NCBI RefSeq assembly: GCF_014636865.1
Contig: NZ_BMER01000001.1
Location: forward strand, 1,414,718-1,478,717
Reading direction: 5' to 3'
DNA from: Parapedobacter pyrenivorans
GTDB taxonomy: Bacteria; Bacteroidota; Bacteroidia; Sphingobacteriales; Sphingobacteriaceae
Length of the DNA stretch: 64,000 bases
The translations under genes were made by a program, and so were the position numbers. The notes beneath the pieces were generated by a model. It saw only the letters and a program-made list of their open reading frames with translations, was not told the origin of the DNA and searched no databases. Of the stretch, positions 1 through 9,687 are shown piece by piece (the stretch's first letter is position 1; each line of letters begins with the position of its first letter).

Positions 1-492
1 AACATCAACTTCAGGTATAACCCCAAAGAGACCGTAGAAATAACGCCTGGTGTGCGGTATACCTATAATACGACGGCGAATACCGTTAATTCCGGAAACA
101 ATAGAAATGTCTCTACATGGGCCCTTACCTTGAACGGATCAGTGAACCTGACGCCCACGTGGATATTTGGTGCAGACGTAGCCAAGACCAGCAATAATGG
201 GTACAACAGTTCAGTCGATGCCAATCCCCTGATTGTAAATACTTATATCGAGAAGCAATTTTTCCGGGGCAAGACAGGCGCTATCCGTTTCCAGGCGTTC
301 GACTTGCTCAACGAACAGACGAATGTATCCCGCAGTGTCTCGGAAAATATGATCATCGACAGCAGAAGCAATCGATTGGCCCGTTATTTCATGCTCACGG
401 TATCCTATCGCTTCTCCAACTTTGCAGGGGGGAGCATGGATGGCCCACGTGGTTTTGGCGGTCCGGGTGGGCCCGGTCGTTGGGGCGGCTGA
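1..492 (+). CDS. Outer-membrane beta-barrel protein, C-terminal part (5' end outside window)
   Basis: The reading frame is open from the first base and ends at TGA 490-492, giving the last 163 residues of a longer protein. The visible part alternates polar and aromatic residues in short strands (for example IYTQ-like segments around TYIEKQFFRGKTGAIRFQ and the final YFMLTVSYRFSNF), as in the last strands of a TonB-dependent-receptor-like barrel of the outer-membrane beta-barrel family. It ends in a Gly/Pro-rich tail (GGPGGPGRWGG), which is common in Bacteroidota proteins of this type. The missing N-terminus would be expected to carry a signal peptide and carboxypeptidase-regulatory and plug domains. 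Substrate is unknown. It ends 26 bp before the chosen start of the M16 peptidase. Confidence 0.7.
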   Translation, partial: NINFRYNPKETVEITPGVRYTYNTTANTVNSGNNRNVSTWALTLNGSVNLTPTWIFGADVAKTSNNGYNSSVDANPLIVNTYIEKQFFRGKTGAIRFQAFDLLNEQTNVSRSVSENMIIDSRSNRLARYFMLTVSYRFSNFAGGSMDGPRGFGGPGGPGRWGG

Positions 493-518
493 TCTTTTTT
501 TCACTATCTTGCGCCGCA

Positions 519-1748
519 ATGGAGTATGAGGTTATTCAGTTACCCAATGGCATCCGGCTGGTGTTGCATCACGTCGATTCACCCGTGTCGCACGCGTGTA
601 TGCTGGTCAATGCCGGAGCAAGGGATGAGCCGGTCGGCAGATTTGGGCTGGCCCATTTTATCGAACACCTGTTGTTCAAGCAGACGGCAAGGCGAAACAC
701 CAACCAGATTCTGAACCGGCTTGAAGCGGTAGGCGGTGATCTAAATGCGTATACGACCAAGGAATATACGTGCATACATGCTTCTTTCCTTTCCCCCTAT
801 CTGGAGCGGACATTGGATCTCTTCGAAGACTTATTTTTCCATTCAGTATTTCCGGAAAACGAAATAGAGAAGGAAAAAGGGGTAATCATGGATGAGATGG
901 CCTCTTACCTGGATAGCCCGGAAGACGCGATCATGGATGATTTTGAGGACCTGTTGTTTGAGGGGCACGGATTAGGTCACAATATCCTAGGTACGGCAAC
1001 CGACCTGCAAGGCCTTTCCAAGGCCGACATTGTAGATTTTATCAAGCAAAACTACAATACCCATGAAATTATCATCGGCGTAAGCGGAAATTACACGAGC
1101 AAGAAAGTCCGCTTATTGGCCGAAAAGATTTTGGGTAAATTGCCTGAAAATAATAGCGGAAAGGCTAGAATTGCACCAACGGTAATTCCCAGCCAGCAAA
1201 CGGCTTGCCACAAACCCATCAATCAGGCGCACTACGTGATGGGTACAAAAGCTTATGGTGTGCATGACGAAAACAAGGTTGGCTTATTGTTGCTGAATAA
1301 TTTGCTGGGTGGAATGGGGATGAGCTCCCGGCTCAACCTGATCGTGCGAGAGAAACACGGTATCGCTTACACTGTGGAATCCAATTATACGCCCTACTCC
1401 GATACCGGCCTTTTTTACATCTATTTTGGTACAGATGAAGAAAAGGCCGGACGAGCCCGCCGGCTGATATGGAAAGAACTGAAAAAGCTCCGGGAGCAGA
1501 GGCTGGGGGTAATGCAACTCTACCAGGCAAAGCAGAAATTCAAAGGGCAGATTGCCTTAGCCGAGGAAAGTCGCCTTAGCCTGATCGTTTCTTTAGCCAA
1601 GAGTTTGATGGATTATGATCGCGTACAATCGTTAAGCGAGATCCTTGCACAGATTGATGCCGTGGATGCCGGCCAGTTGCTCGGCATAGCCAATGAAATA
1701 CTGGCTGAGGATAACCTTTCTTCGTTGAGTTTCATTCCGGATGCATAG
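519..1748 (+). CDS. M16 family zinc metallopeptidase (insulinase/processing-peptidase-like)
   Basis: The 409-residue protein has the inverted zinc motif HxxEH (HFIEH, H46, E49, H50). A cluster of glutamates follows at about residues 115-125 (ENEIEKEKGVIMDEM), where the third zinc ligand lies in M16 peptidases. The first half is the catalytic M16 domain and the second half (from about residue 180) the M16_C domain, so this is a single-unit M16B-type protein. I chose ATG 519: the upstream in-frame start would overlap the previous gene and add a non-conserved extension, and a promoter-like TATCTTGC lies just before 519. No signal peptide is seen, so it is probably cytoplasmic or periplasm-associated. 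Substrate is unknown. Confidence 0.85.
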   Translation: MEYEVIQLPNGIRLVLHHVDSPVSHACMLVNAGARDEPVGRFGLAHFIEHLLFKQTARRNTNQILNRLEAVGGDLNAYTTKEYTCIHASFLSPYLERTLDLFEDLFFHSVFPENEIEKEKGVIMDEMASYLDSPEDAIMDDFEDLLFEGHGLGHNILGTATDLQGLSKADIVDFIKQNYNTHEIIIGVSGNYTSKKVRLLAEKILGKLPENNSGKARIAPTVIPSQQTACHKPINQAHYVMGTKAYGVHDENKVGLLLLNNLLGGMGMSSRLNLIVREKHGIAYTVESNYTPYSDTGLFYIYFGTDEEKAGRARRLIWKELKKLREQRLGVMQLYQAKQKFKGQIALAEESRLSLIVSLAKSLMDYDRVQSLSEILAQIDAVDAGQLLGIANEILAEDNLSSLSFIPDA

Positions 1749-1908
1749 TAGTCGCTACGGACGACCGTAGGCCCTTAATTTGATATAATATTTCCCTTTT
1801 TTGATACGATTCTAGTATCGAAAGAAAGCGTTAATGCCGTCTTTTGTGAAACAGTTTAACCGCTGTTAGAAACTAACCATAGGTCGTCATCATCTAAAAT
1901 TTTCTAAT

Positions 1909-4900
1909 ATGGAAAGAAATCATATCAATAATGGGCATCCTAAAAGCCAGCTGTTGCGCATTGGTACATGGAAGCTACTAACCCTAGTGATGGTTCCCCT
2001 TTTTATAATGGCAGCCGCCGGCGTGAACGCAGAGGCAAAGCTTCATCAGGCGCAACCCACGCTTGTCATTTCGGGTACGGTAACCGATGAAGCCGGTACT
2101 CCGCTGACTGGGGTCAGCATCAATGCAAAAGGGACAAACACAGGAACTAAAACTGCAACGGATGGAACGTTCCAAATCAGCGTGGCGCCGGGCTCGACCT
2201 TGGCAATTACGTATGTCGGGTTTGCAACGCAGGAAATCGTGGTAAACGAATCGCGCGAATTGCAAGTGGTGTTGGAAGAAAGCGGTGTTTCGTTGGATGA
2301 GGTGATCGTAACGGGGGTGGCCGCCGGTACACCGAAAACAAAACTTGGCTTCGCGATCGAAAAAATTTCCGGTGAACGATTATCGAAAGTGCCTGCGGTT
2401 GATGCCGCAACGGCATTACAGGGTAAAGTAGCTGGCGTGCGCATCACGAGATCAAGCGGTGCCCCCGGGTCCGAAGTGGATGTGCAGCTACGGGGTGTAA
2501 AGATGATATTCGGCTCATCAAACCCGTTGTATATCATCGACGGCGTATTAACGGAAAATGGATTGGCTGATATCAACGCCGAGGACATCGAAAGCATAGA
2601 AGTGTTGAAGGGGGCTGCGGCATCATCGCTCTATGGGTCACGGGCCGCAAACGGGGTTGTCAGTATCATGACCAAACGCGGGAATTCCGTAGCGGCGGGA
2701 GACGTGCGGCTTGATTTCCGGACGGAGTATGGTAAAAACGGGCTGGGTTTTGTGCCGGAGCGATCATCGGCAACCAACCGCCTCGTTGAAAATGGCGTAG
2801 TAAATTATGGCGTGACCGATCCCGATCGGGTTTATGACAATATATACCCGACCACGTATGACCATATCGACCAATTTTTTAATCCGGGCAGCTATGTGAC
2901 CAACCATCTCGGTATAAGGGGCACGTCTTCCAACAATAAGATCAGTGTATACACCTCGCTCCAACTTACCAAAGAGGAAGGCGTGGTAAAAATGGTAAAG
3001 GGCATTGAACGCGCTAATGTGCGGTTGAATTTGGATTATCGGATTTTGGATAACCTGACGCTCACAACATCCAATCTCTACACCCACACCAATGCAGACA
3101 ACCGGGCAAGTGGCGCCTTTGGGGCCTTATTCCGCTCGGACCCCGGAGCAGATTTACTCGCACCAAATATTGATGGGTCGCCTTATTTGGTCAATGCCAA
3201 CCGGATTGAGAATATCGTAAACCCACTCTATTCGATTACCAACTCGAAAAACGAATCCACGTTGGAGAAACTACTGTCCAATTTTTCGGTGAAATATGAC
3301 CCCACGGATTACCTGACGCTTTCTTCTTCATTCGGGACAACCCGCTCAATCGGCGAGAACTTGTTTTTGACACCGAAGGGCCGCCTGCGATACGACCTGA
3401 CCCCAGAGGTGGGTTATATATCCCGTGGGATGTGGAGGAACAGCGAAAAGGTATTTTCGGTAGATGCGATGTTTCATAAGAAATTCGGTGACTTTGATAC
3501 CAAGTTCAAGGTGCAGTACCTGTATGAGGCTTCTCGATCATCCAGCTTGAATGGCGGTGGCGGTGATTTGGGTATTGGTGGAATGAATATCACGTCTGTA
3601 AACCTTTCGGCCAATCAAACGGCCAGCTCAGCGGTTTTTAGCACGGTAGCGAACAACGTAGCCGCCCTATTTGTGCTGGATTATAAGGATAAGTATATCC
3701 TCGATGCACTGGTGCGAAGGGATGCTTCTTCGCTGTTTGGCGCCGATGTGAGGTGGCAGACGTTTTATCGCGTAGCCGGTGCATGGCGGATTACAGAAGA
3801 TGTGAATATCGGAGGAATTAATGAATGGAAATTGAGGGCATCTTATGGGGTAGCGGGACTACGGCCACCATTTGAAGCCCAGTATGAGGTATTTGCACTT
3901 CAGAACGGCGTGCCGGGTAATATGGAGACCTTGGGGAATAGCCTGTTGAAGCCGTCGTTCTCTAAAGAGACGGAAATCGGTACCGATATGCAGTTTCTGG
4001 ATCGGTTCTATTTCAGTGCTAATTATTCGGTTGCCAATAATACTGACCAGATTCTCAAAGTGCCTGTAACCCCGCTTTCCGGCGCAGCCTTCCAATGGCA
4101 AAACGCCGGCACTATCCAGACGCGGGTTTTCGAAACCAGCCTGAATGCCAACCTGATCAATAAAGCCAGTTGGGGGTGGGACGCAGGCGTTACATTCGAC
4201 AAGATCAAACAAAAGATTACCAAACTGAATGCCACCCCGTACATGTTGGACGGAACACGTTTTAGAATTGAAGAGGGCGTTGATTTTGGTGTGCTATACC
4301 TCGATAGGTTTGCACGATCGTTGGAGGAAGTAGCCAATCAGGTGCCGGCAGGGAGGGAAGCGAACGAACTATTTGTCGTCAATAACCAAGGATTTGTGGT
4401 GCGCCGTAACGAAATCGGCACCATCAATGAAACACCGGTTAAAATCAAGGATGACAATGGCAATGTGGTAGCCCTGCCCAGCCGGAGCATGACACCTAAT
4501 TTTAACCTGAACTTCAATACCACCATCCGCTTTAAAAATCTTTCACTTTATACACTGTGGTCGTACCAAGACGGTGGAATACTTTACAACCATGCGGTGC
4601 GCTATACCACCGAGCCCAAATTATTTGACCAATCGGGTAAGCCTTGGAATGAAGTGAAATCAGCCGCATATTATAGCAATGGCGGGCAGCAGATCGGTAT
4701 GCTTGGATGGGATAATGATGTGCTGGTGTTTGACGCTTCATTTCTCAAACTAAGGGAACTGGCGATCAGTTATGACATCAAGCCTGCAAAATGGCGATTT
4801 ATCGATAATATCAAGGTAAGCCTGATCGGCCGCAACATCTTGACGCTGACGAAATATCCGGGATTCGATCCCGAAGGGGTGTCGGCAGACCGCAGCAAAG

Positions 4901-4989
4901 GCGTTGATGCAAATGCCTTTAGGTTTGAGTCCAATGAGCAATATCCGTTATATAGGACATTCAGTGGCTCATTAGCGTTTACATTTTAA
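1909..4989 (+). CDS. SusC/RagA-type TonB-dependent outer-membrane receptor
   Basis: This 1026-residue protein has the SusC order: a signal segment (about residues 20-42, ending near VNAEA), a carboxypeptidase-regulatory-like domain (about 52-125, ISGTVTDEAGTPLTG), a TonB-box-like segment LDEVIVTG near 130, a plug domain (about 145-260, with DVQLRG, PLYIIDG and SLYGSRAANGV) and a 22-strand-type beta barrel to the C-terminal phenylalanine. It imports oligosaccharides through the outer membrane with energy from TonB-ExbBD. It begins the PUL and sits 12 bp before its SusD partner. There is no N-terminal STN/FecR-interacting domain, so regulation is more likely through the hybrid sensor at 14617 than through an anti-sigma factor. 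The glycan is inferred only from neighbouring enzymes. Confidence 0.95.
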   Translation: MERNHINNGHPKSQLLRIGTWKLLTLVMVPLFIMAAAGVNAEAKLHQAQPTLVISGTVTDEAGTPLTGVSINAKGTNTGTKTATDGTFQISVAPGSTLAITYVGFATQEIVVNESRELQVVLEESGVSLDEVIVTGVAAGTPKTKLGFAIEKISGERLSKVPAVDAATALQGKVAGVRITRSSGAPGSEVDVQLRGVKMIFGSSNPLYIIDGVLTENGLADINAEDIESIEVLKGAAASSLYGSRAANGVVSIMTKRGNSVAAGDVRLDFRTEYGKNGLGFVPERSSATNRLVENGVVNYGVTDPDRVYDNIYPTTYDHIDQFFNPGSYVTNHLGIRGTSSNNKISVYTSLQLTKEEGVVKMVKGIERANVRLNLDYRILDNLTLTTSNLYTHTNADNRASGAFGALFRSDPGADLLAPNIDGSPYLVNANRIENIVNPLYSITNSKNESTLEKLLSNFSVKYDPTDYLTLSSSFGTTRSIGENLFLTPKGRLRYDLTPEVGYISRGMWRNSEKVFSVDAMFHKKFGDFDTKFKVQYLYEASRSSSLNGGGGDLGIGGMNITSVNLSANQTASSAVFSTVANNVAALFVLDYKDKYILDALVRRDASSLFGADVRWQTFYRVAGAWRITEDVNIGGINEWKLRASYGVAGLRPPFEAQYEVFALQNGVPGNMETLGNSLLKPSFSKETEIGTDMQFLDRFYFSANYSVANNTDQILKVPVTPLSGAAFQWQNAGTIQTRVFETSLNANLINKASWGWDAGVTFDKIKQKITKLNATPYMLDGTRFRIEEGVDFGVLYLDRFARSLEEVANQVPAGREANELFVVNNQGFVVRRNEIGTINETPVKIKDDNGNVVALPSRSMTPNFNLNFNTTIRFKNLSLYTLWSYQDGGILYNHAVRYTTEPKLFDQSGKPWNEVKSAAYYSNGGQQIGMLGWDNDVLVFDASFLKLRELAISYDIKPAKWRFIDNIKVSLIGRNILTLTKYPGFDPEGVSADRSKGVDANAFRFESNEQYPLYRTFSGSLAFTF

Positions 4990-5001
4990 CCAAAATAAAT
5001 C

Positions 5002-6528
5002 ATGAAAAGATTACTTATCTATATCGCCGCGGTTTTCATGCTGGTACCCAGTTCATGCAGTTTTTTCGAACCCATTGACATTGCAAATGAAAACCAGCCT
5101 AATATCAATGACCTCGCGACACCGGCCGAATTTTATTCGCTGTTGCGGAACGGCTATAATACCTGGTACAATGGATCCATAGCCGCCAGTCCGACAATCG
5201 GGTTTGCAAACGCAGAGCTGTTTCAGGCAGGAACGCCCGGTTGGGGATCGGGCACCATGTGGTTCAGGCCACGGCAGCAGCTTTTTAATGACGATACGCC
5301 TGACCCAGTGATCATCATCAACTTTGGCGCGTGGTATAACTACTACGGCAGCGTGGGCAGTGCAATCAAAATGTCCAAAATGTTTGAAGACCCGAATTTT
5401 AAGATCACGTTGGGAGGTGTGGATTATACCAACCGCGCAAAGGCGCATGCCTATTTGATCCAAGCACTGCTCTATGGCAATATCGCGTTGTTATATGATA
5501 AAGCCTATCTTTTTACAGCAGAGCACGATGCGTTGACGTTTGACTTTGCAGCCAATACCAAGACGTATCAGGAAGTGATGGATTACGCATTGACCCAATT
5601 GGATAGGGCGATCGAACTGATCGAGACGGATGCGATCGATGAAGACCCTGCATCCGTGGTAGCGGGCGTAACGTTTAACAAGGCGCTGCTCTTGCAATTT
5701 GCAAATTCGATGGGCGCCCGGTTTTTGGCGTCCAATGCCCGGACACAGGCAGAGAACAGCCAAGTGGATTGGAATCGGGTGAAAAGCTATGCCGAAAAAG
5801 GATTGCAAGCTGATTTTAAGGTGGCCTACGATGAAGGTTGGCGGGGAAAAGTGATGACCAGGGATGTCGGCTCAAACTATTTCGCATTTTACAATATGAA
5901 CTGGATCCGCATCAGCCAATGGCTATTGAATAAGATGGCGCCGGATGATCCTTATTCGGTATATCCGATCCCGGTAACACCAGGCAGCGACAGTTTTAAG
6001 GATTGGCCTGAAATCCAAAATTCCCCAGACAGCCGGTTGACGAAGTATTTTAGGTACGAAAATATGCGAAATTGGTTTGGGTCGGATCGTACAGAAAGAC
6101 CGGGATACGGTACGTTTATTTTGAGCCAATACCGGTACTGGCGATACTATGACATCGTAGAAAGAGGACAAGGGATGGTAGACCATTTCCTGAAAGCCGA
6201 AAACGATACGTACTTGGCGGAGGCGCTCATCCGTACCAGTGGTGACCGGGAACGAATTGCACAATTAATCAACAACAGCCGGGTAACCTTAGGAGACCTT
6301 CCGCCGGCGCTTGCCGCGGAAAGTTACGAAGCATTGGAAGATAAACTGTTTTATGAACGTTACGTAGAGTGCGACCTTGTATGGCCACAGTTGGGCTTTT
6401 TCGACCGGCGGCGAGGGAAGGATCAGCTGATCCCAGGTACGGCGAGGCATTTCCCAATACCAGGCCCTGAACTGAAAATGCACGGCCAAGCGCTATATAC
6501 GTTTGGTGGTGTCGGAAATGAAATGTGA
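5002..6528 (+). CDS. SusD/RagB-type nutrient-binding outer-membrane lipoprotein
   Basis: The 508-residue protein starts with a lipoprotein signal (VPSSC, lipidated Cys19) and continues as a SusD-like protein: an N-terminal SusD_3 region (NINDLATPAEFYSLLRNGYNTWY), helical TPR-like stretches in the middle, and a C-terminal segment with YEALEDKLFYERYVECDLVWPQ, typical of SusD proteins where the monomer ends in the barrel-capping fold. It forms the surface lid of the SusC transporter and binds the glycan. The start is 12 bp after the SusC stop, so the two are translated from one message. It diverges from the classic starch SusD, consistent with another substrate. Confidence 0.92.
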   Translation: MKRLLIYIAAVFMLVPSSCSFFEPIDIANENQPNINDLATPAEFYSLLRNGYNTWYNGSIAASPTIGFANAELFQAGTPGWGSGTMWFRPRQQLFNDDTPDPVIIINFGAWYNYYGSVGSAIKMSKMFEDPNFKITLGGVDYTNRAKAHAYLIQALLYGNIALLYDKAYLFTAEHDALTFDFAANTKTYQEVMDYALTQLDRAIELIETDAIDEDPASVVAGVTFNKALLLQFANSMGARFLASNARTQAENSQVDWNRVKSYAEKGLQADFKVAYDEGWRGKVMTRDVGSNYFAFYNMNWIRISQWLLNKMAPDDPYSVYPIPVTPGSDSFKDWPEIQNSPDSRLTKYFRYENMRNWFGSDRTERPGYGTFILSQYRYWRYYDIVERGQGMVDHFLKAENDTYLAEALIRTSGDRERIAQLINNSRVTLGDLPPALAAESYEALEDKLFYERYVECDLVWPQLGFFDRRRGKDQLIPGTARHFPIPGPELKMHGQALYTFGGVGNEM

Positions 6529-6584
6529 ATTGGTGTAATCAATTAATATTACGTAGGCTTAACGAGGCTAAAAAATAGATACAA

Positions 6585-6950
6585 ATGAAGAAGTTAGTTT
6601 TGCTTTTTGTAACCGCAGGCATATTGTCACAAGCATGTGAGCGGGATTTGGCATTCGAAACATTATCGATCACTGCTCCAGCACTAGAAGTGCAGATCGA
6701 AGGGGTGGCGCAAGGCACCGAATACCCCAAAATAGACGGAGCCACGGTAGAGGTGCTGAATAGTGCCGGACAATCGTTGGCTACGGCTACTACGGATGCT
6801 AAAGGCCGGGTGTTATTTACCGGCGAACAGCTGAAGGAAAAGGGCGTATTCACCGTAATGGCACAGAAGGACGCGCTGAGCGGTGAAGGAACGACACCCT
6901 ATTTATTGCTGAATGACGGCGTTACCTTATTTACATTGACCATACAATAG
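6585..6950 (+). CDS. Small PUL lipoprotein with carboxypeptidase-regulatory-like fold
   Basis: The 121-residue protein has a lipoprotein signal (ILSQAC, Cys18). The mature part reads as one small beta-sandwich: VQIEGVAQGTEYPKIDGATVEVLNSAG, then TDAKGRVLFTG, the pattern of carboxypeptidase-regulatory/transthyretin-like domains (variable loop, then TDxxGxxxF). It lies between susD and the glycosidase at 6961 in the same direction, so it is probably a surface-exposed accessory glycan-binding or scaffolding lipoprotein of this PUL. No catalytic residues were recognised. Function is inferred from context only. Confidence 0.7.
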   Translation: MKKLVLLFVTAGILSQACERDLAFETLSITAPALEVQIEGVAQGTEYPKIDGATVEVLNSAGQSLATATTDAKGRVLFTGEQLKEKGVFTVMAQKDALSGEGTTPYLLLNDGVTLFTLTIQ

Positions 6951-6960
6951 GATTATATCC

Positions 6961-9669
6961 GTGATTCGATACCGATTATCAATAGTCGGGTTGCTCGCAT
7001 TGGCAATCCTTGGTTCGTGCGGCCGACCGCAAAGGCCTTTTCTTTCTGATCTGGAGGCGGATAGCGATTTCCCGCTGTATACGACCTACGCGGCGGCGAC
7101 GGAACGCTCGAATTTCATATTGGATGAGGGCTATACTTTTCGGTATTACACCGATAGTCTGGGGGCTGATTTCACCACGGATACCGGTGGCGATATCGGA
7201 CTGGGATTCAAGATGGGTGATCAGTGGGTTTACCGGATTGAGGATATGCACCAAGCACCGATCATCACGGCGAGTTACCCGGACATGGTGCGATATACTT
7301 ATCGGCCTTTTGAAGGGGTTAAGGTGGATGTGTGGTTTGTGGTGCACAGCTCTACGATGGCGTTGATAGACGTTTGTGCAACCAATCTTACTGGAGCAGC
7401 TATGGATCTGGAGGTATACCCGTTCATGCGTAGCAATGGCCGCGCATTCCAGCAGATCGAACAACGGGACGATCATTTTCTTTTTGACCACCAGGAATAT
7501 CCAGATTCATGGACGCTAGATCATGACCTTCCCTATACGGACAGCATTCGGAATGTATGGCTGGCCGCTGAACCCCCCTCGGCTATGGGGGCATTCACCA
7601 GTGAAAACGGAGAGCCTTTCAAACTACCCAATCGCATTGAAAATGAGCGGCAACCGGTGCTGCAAATTAATGGCCGGGCTTACCTGCCCGGAAAACAGCG
7701 CGTCAATGATGCCGATGGCAGGTTGCGCCTACAGCTGATGATTGACGGCGATCCGACAAAATTGCTTACGGAAAGCAGCCCCGTTTGGGGAGGCATGCAT
7801 CCCGCCATCGATCAAGGAGGCTTCTACCGGTTGGAAGCGGCCATGCTCAACGAAAACGCCAAAACGTTTACCCTGCAAGCTTACGATGCCGCCAAAAGGT
7901 TATCGGGCCAGATTACAGGGGTGTTGACCAGTGAGAGCCAGCGCCATGACGTCGATCTGGTGTCTAGCGCGGCAATAACGGTAATGAGCGACACGGAAAT
8001 CCATTGGGATGCGCTACACCACGTGCACCTTGCGTGGAAGGCGGGTCGGGAACACGCATCATTTTCGATATACCGTAGGCATTATCCTGCAGCGTATTAT
8101 GAGCGGATAGTCAGTAACATCGTGGAAACGAGCTACACCGACGCAACCGCAGAACCGGGTGAAGTATATGGATATCTGGTTATCCCTGCAAACCAACAGG
8201 GCGAATTGGGAATGCATGCGCCAGAAGTGACTACAATCGGGCAGACGGTATTCGCGGATTTCGTGCAGGATACCATGGCTGCCGATTCTTTTACGGCGAT
8301 GGACTATGCCAAGCTGTTGACATTCAAGTATGCCTTGCAATTGAAGGCCGGAAAGTCGAAACAACTTCGTTTTATCCGCGGTATCGCATCCGTCACCGCC
8401 GCATCGGACTCACTGGTGCACGCCGCACGCGCACTGTTGCGCCAGCCGCTCGAACCTTATCAGCAGGACAACGAACGATTTTTTGCAAAAACCCCCGTGC
8501 CCCACTTCGGTGACCCAGATAAGGAAGCGCTATATTGGAGTGCCAACAACATGATGCGACAGGTATTTTATCCGTCGGAAGGGAAGTCTAGCTATAACTA
8601 CTATGTCTTTTCAAGGGAGCCCACTTGGGGATGGGGGCATGGCGGGCAGGTATTCCACGAAAGTATTGCGATGCTGGCGTATGCACATGTAGATCCTATA
8701 GGTGCGATGAATTCCCAACGCGTATACCGCGAACGCCAGTATGAAAACGGATACATCAACTATCGGACAGGTGGATACCTGGACGAGGTTATCGAGCACA
8801 ACGGCCAGCTGACAACCTCCGCACCTTGGTATGCTTGGCTCAACTGGGAAGTTTACCGGATAACACAGGATAGCGTGTTTCTGGGAGAAATGTATGATTC
8901 TTCGAAAAAGTTGTTCCGCTTCATCGTGGACAACCGGGACAGCGATGGGGACGGGCTCTGCGAGTGGGGTGGGCACGCCGTGCTCGAATCGGTGCGCGAT
9001 GCATTGGTAGCCGTGTGGGACGAAGTGGGATTCCCTACCAATTTCGAGAGCTTGGACCTCAATTGCATGTTGGTTAAAGAAGCCAAGTCGTTGGAGCAAA
9101 TGGCGCTGAAGCTAGGGTTAGCGGAAGAAGCAGCTGCATGGAAGGCCGATCATGAACAACGTAGCCGATTGATTAATGAAACGTTCTGGGACGAAAAAAA
9201 CGGATTTTACTATCAAGTAGATAAGGTAACGCACACCTTCAGCCATAAGGCCCAAGATGATTTGAAGCGCGACGAAATCATTGGCTTCCTACCACTTTGG
9301 GCAGGTGTTGCCGACAAGCAGCGCGCGGCACGGTTGGTTGAAAAGCTAACAGACACCACGCAGTTCTGGAGACCGTATGGTATACCAACGCTATCCGCAC
9401 GCGATTCGTATTACAACGATAAAGGGTATTGGAACGGGCCAGTATGGGTACAATGGAATTACCTGATCCAACTGGGGCTCCAAGATTATGGTTATCACGA
9501 TGTGGCGGACGAATTGGTCGATCGGGTGGCCAAGGGCATGGTTGCGGTATTAAAGGAAAATCACAATTTGTGGGAATTTTACAGCCCGGACCACCCTTGG
9601 GGCGGATACCATAAAACATACATTTGGGCAGGTATCATCAACCGGATGATGATGGATGCACAGCAGTAA
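6961..9669 (+). CDS. Lipoprotein glycoside hydrolase with (alpha/alpha)6-barrel domain (GH63/MGH1-like)
   Basis: The 902-residue protein begins at GTG 6961; this start gives a good lipoprotein signal (ILGSC, Cys20), and no better ATG exists. Residues about 30-500 look like beta-sandwich and linker regions. Residues about 500-900 form an alpha-helical toroid typical of GH63, trehalase and mannosylglycerate-hydrolase-like enzymes: WGWGHGGQVFHES, SAPWYAWLNWEVYR, DSDGDGLCEWGGHAVLESVRDA, RLINETFWDEKNGFYYQ, YWNGPVWVQWNYL and HPWGGYHKTYIWAG. Aspartate/glutamate in the ESVRDA and final regions would be the catalytic candidates by family analogy. It lies 10 bp after the small lipoprotein and 18 bp before the next enzyme, so it is a PUL enzyme, probably acting at the cell surface. 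The linkage it cuts cannot be read from sequence. Confidence 0.75.
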   Translation: MIRYRLSIVGLLALAILGSCGRPQRPFLSDLEADSDFPLYTTYAAATERSNFILDEGYTFRYYTDSLGADFTTDTGGDIGLGFKMGDQWVYRIEDMHQAPIITASYPDMVRYTYRPFEGVKVDVWFVVHSSTMALIDVCATNLTGAAMDLEVYPFMRSNGRAFQQIEQRDDHFLFDHQEYPDSWTLDHDLPYTDSIRNVWLAAEPPSAMGAFTSENGEPFKLPNRIENERQPVLQINGRAYLPGKQRVNDADGRLRLQLMIDGDPTKLLTESSPVWGGMHPAIDQGGFYRLEAAMLNENAKTFTLQAYDAAKRLSGQITGVLTSESQRHDVDLVSSAAITVMSDTEIHWDALHHVHLAWKAGREHASFSIYRRHYPAAYYERIVSNIVETSYTDATAEPGEVYGYLVIPANQQGELGMHAPEVTTIGQTVFADFVQDTMAADSFTAMDYAKLLTFKYALQLKAGKSKQLRFIRGIASVTAASDSLVHAARALLRQPLEPYQQDNERFFAKTPVPHFGDPDKEALYWSANNMMRQVFYPSEGKSSYNYYVFSREPTWGWGHGGQVFHESIAMLAYAHVDPIGAMNSQRVYRERQYENGYINYRTGGYLDEVIEHNGQLTTSAPWYAWLNWEVYRITQDSVFLGEMYDSSKKLFRFIVDNRDSDGDGLCEWGGHAVLESVRDALVAVWDEVGFPTNFESLDLNCMLVKEAKSLEQMALKLGLAEEAAAWKADHEQRSRLINETFWDEKNGFYYQVDKVTHTFSHKAQDDLKRDEIIGFLPLWAGVADKQRAARLVEKLTDTTQFWRPYGIPTLSARDSYYNDKGYWNGPVWVQWNYLIQLGLQDYGYHDVADELVDRVAKGMVAVLKENHNLWEFYSPDHPWGGYHKTYIWAGIINRMMMDAQQ

Positions 9670-9687
9670 ATCATATTGCAAAAACAC

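Noticed and set aside
1801-1825. GATAC...GTATC pair upstream of the SusC gene as an operator
   Set aside because: The arms are only 5 bp and no promoter overlaps them; too weak to list.
9676-9687. TTG 9676 as start of the GH127-type gene
   Set aside because: ATG 9688 begins a standard signal peptide; the TTG would add four residues before it and has no other support.
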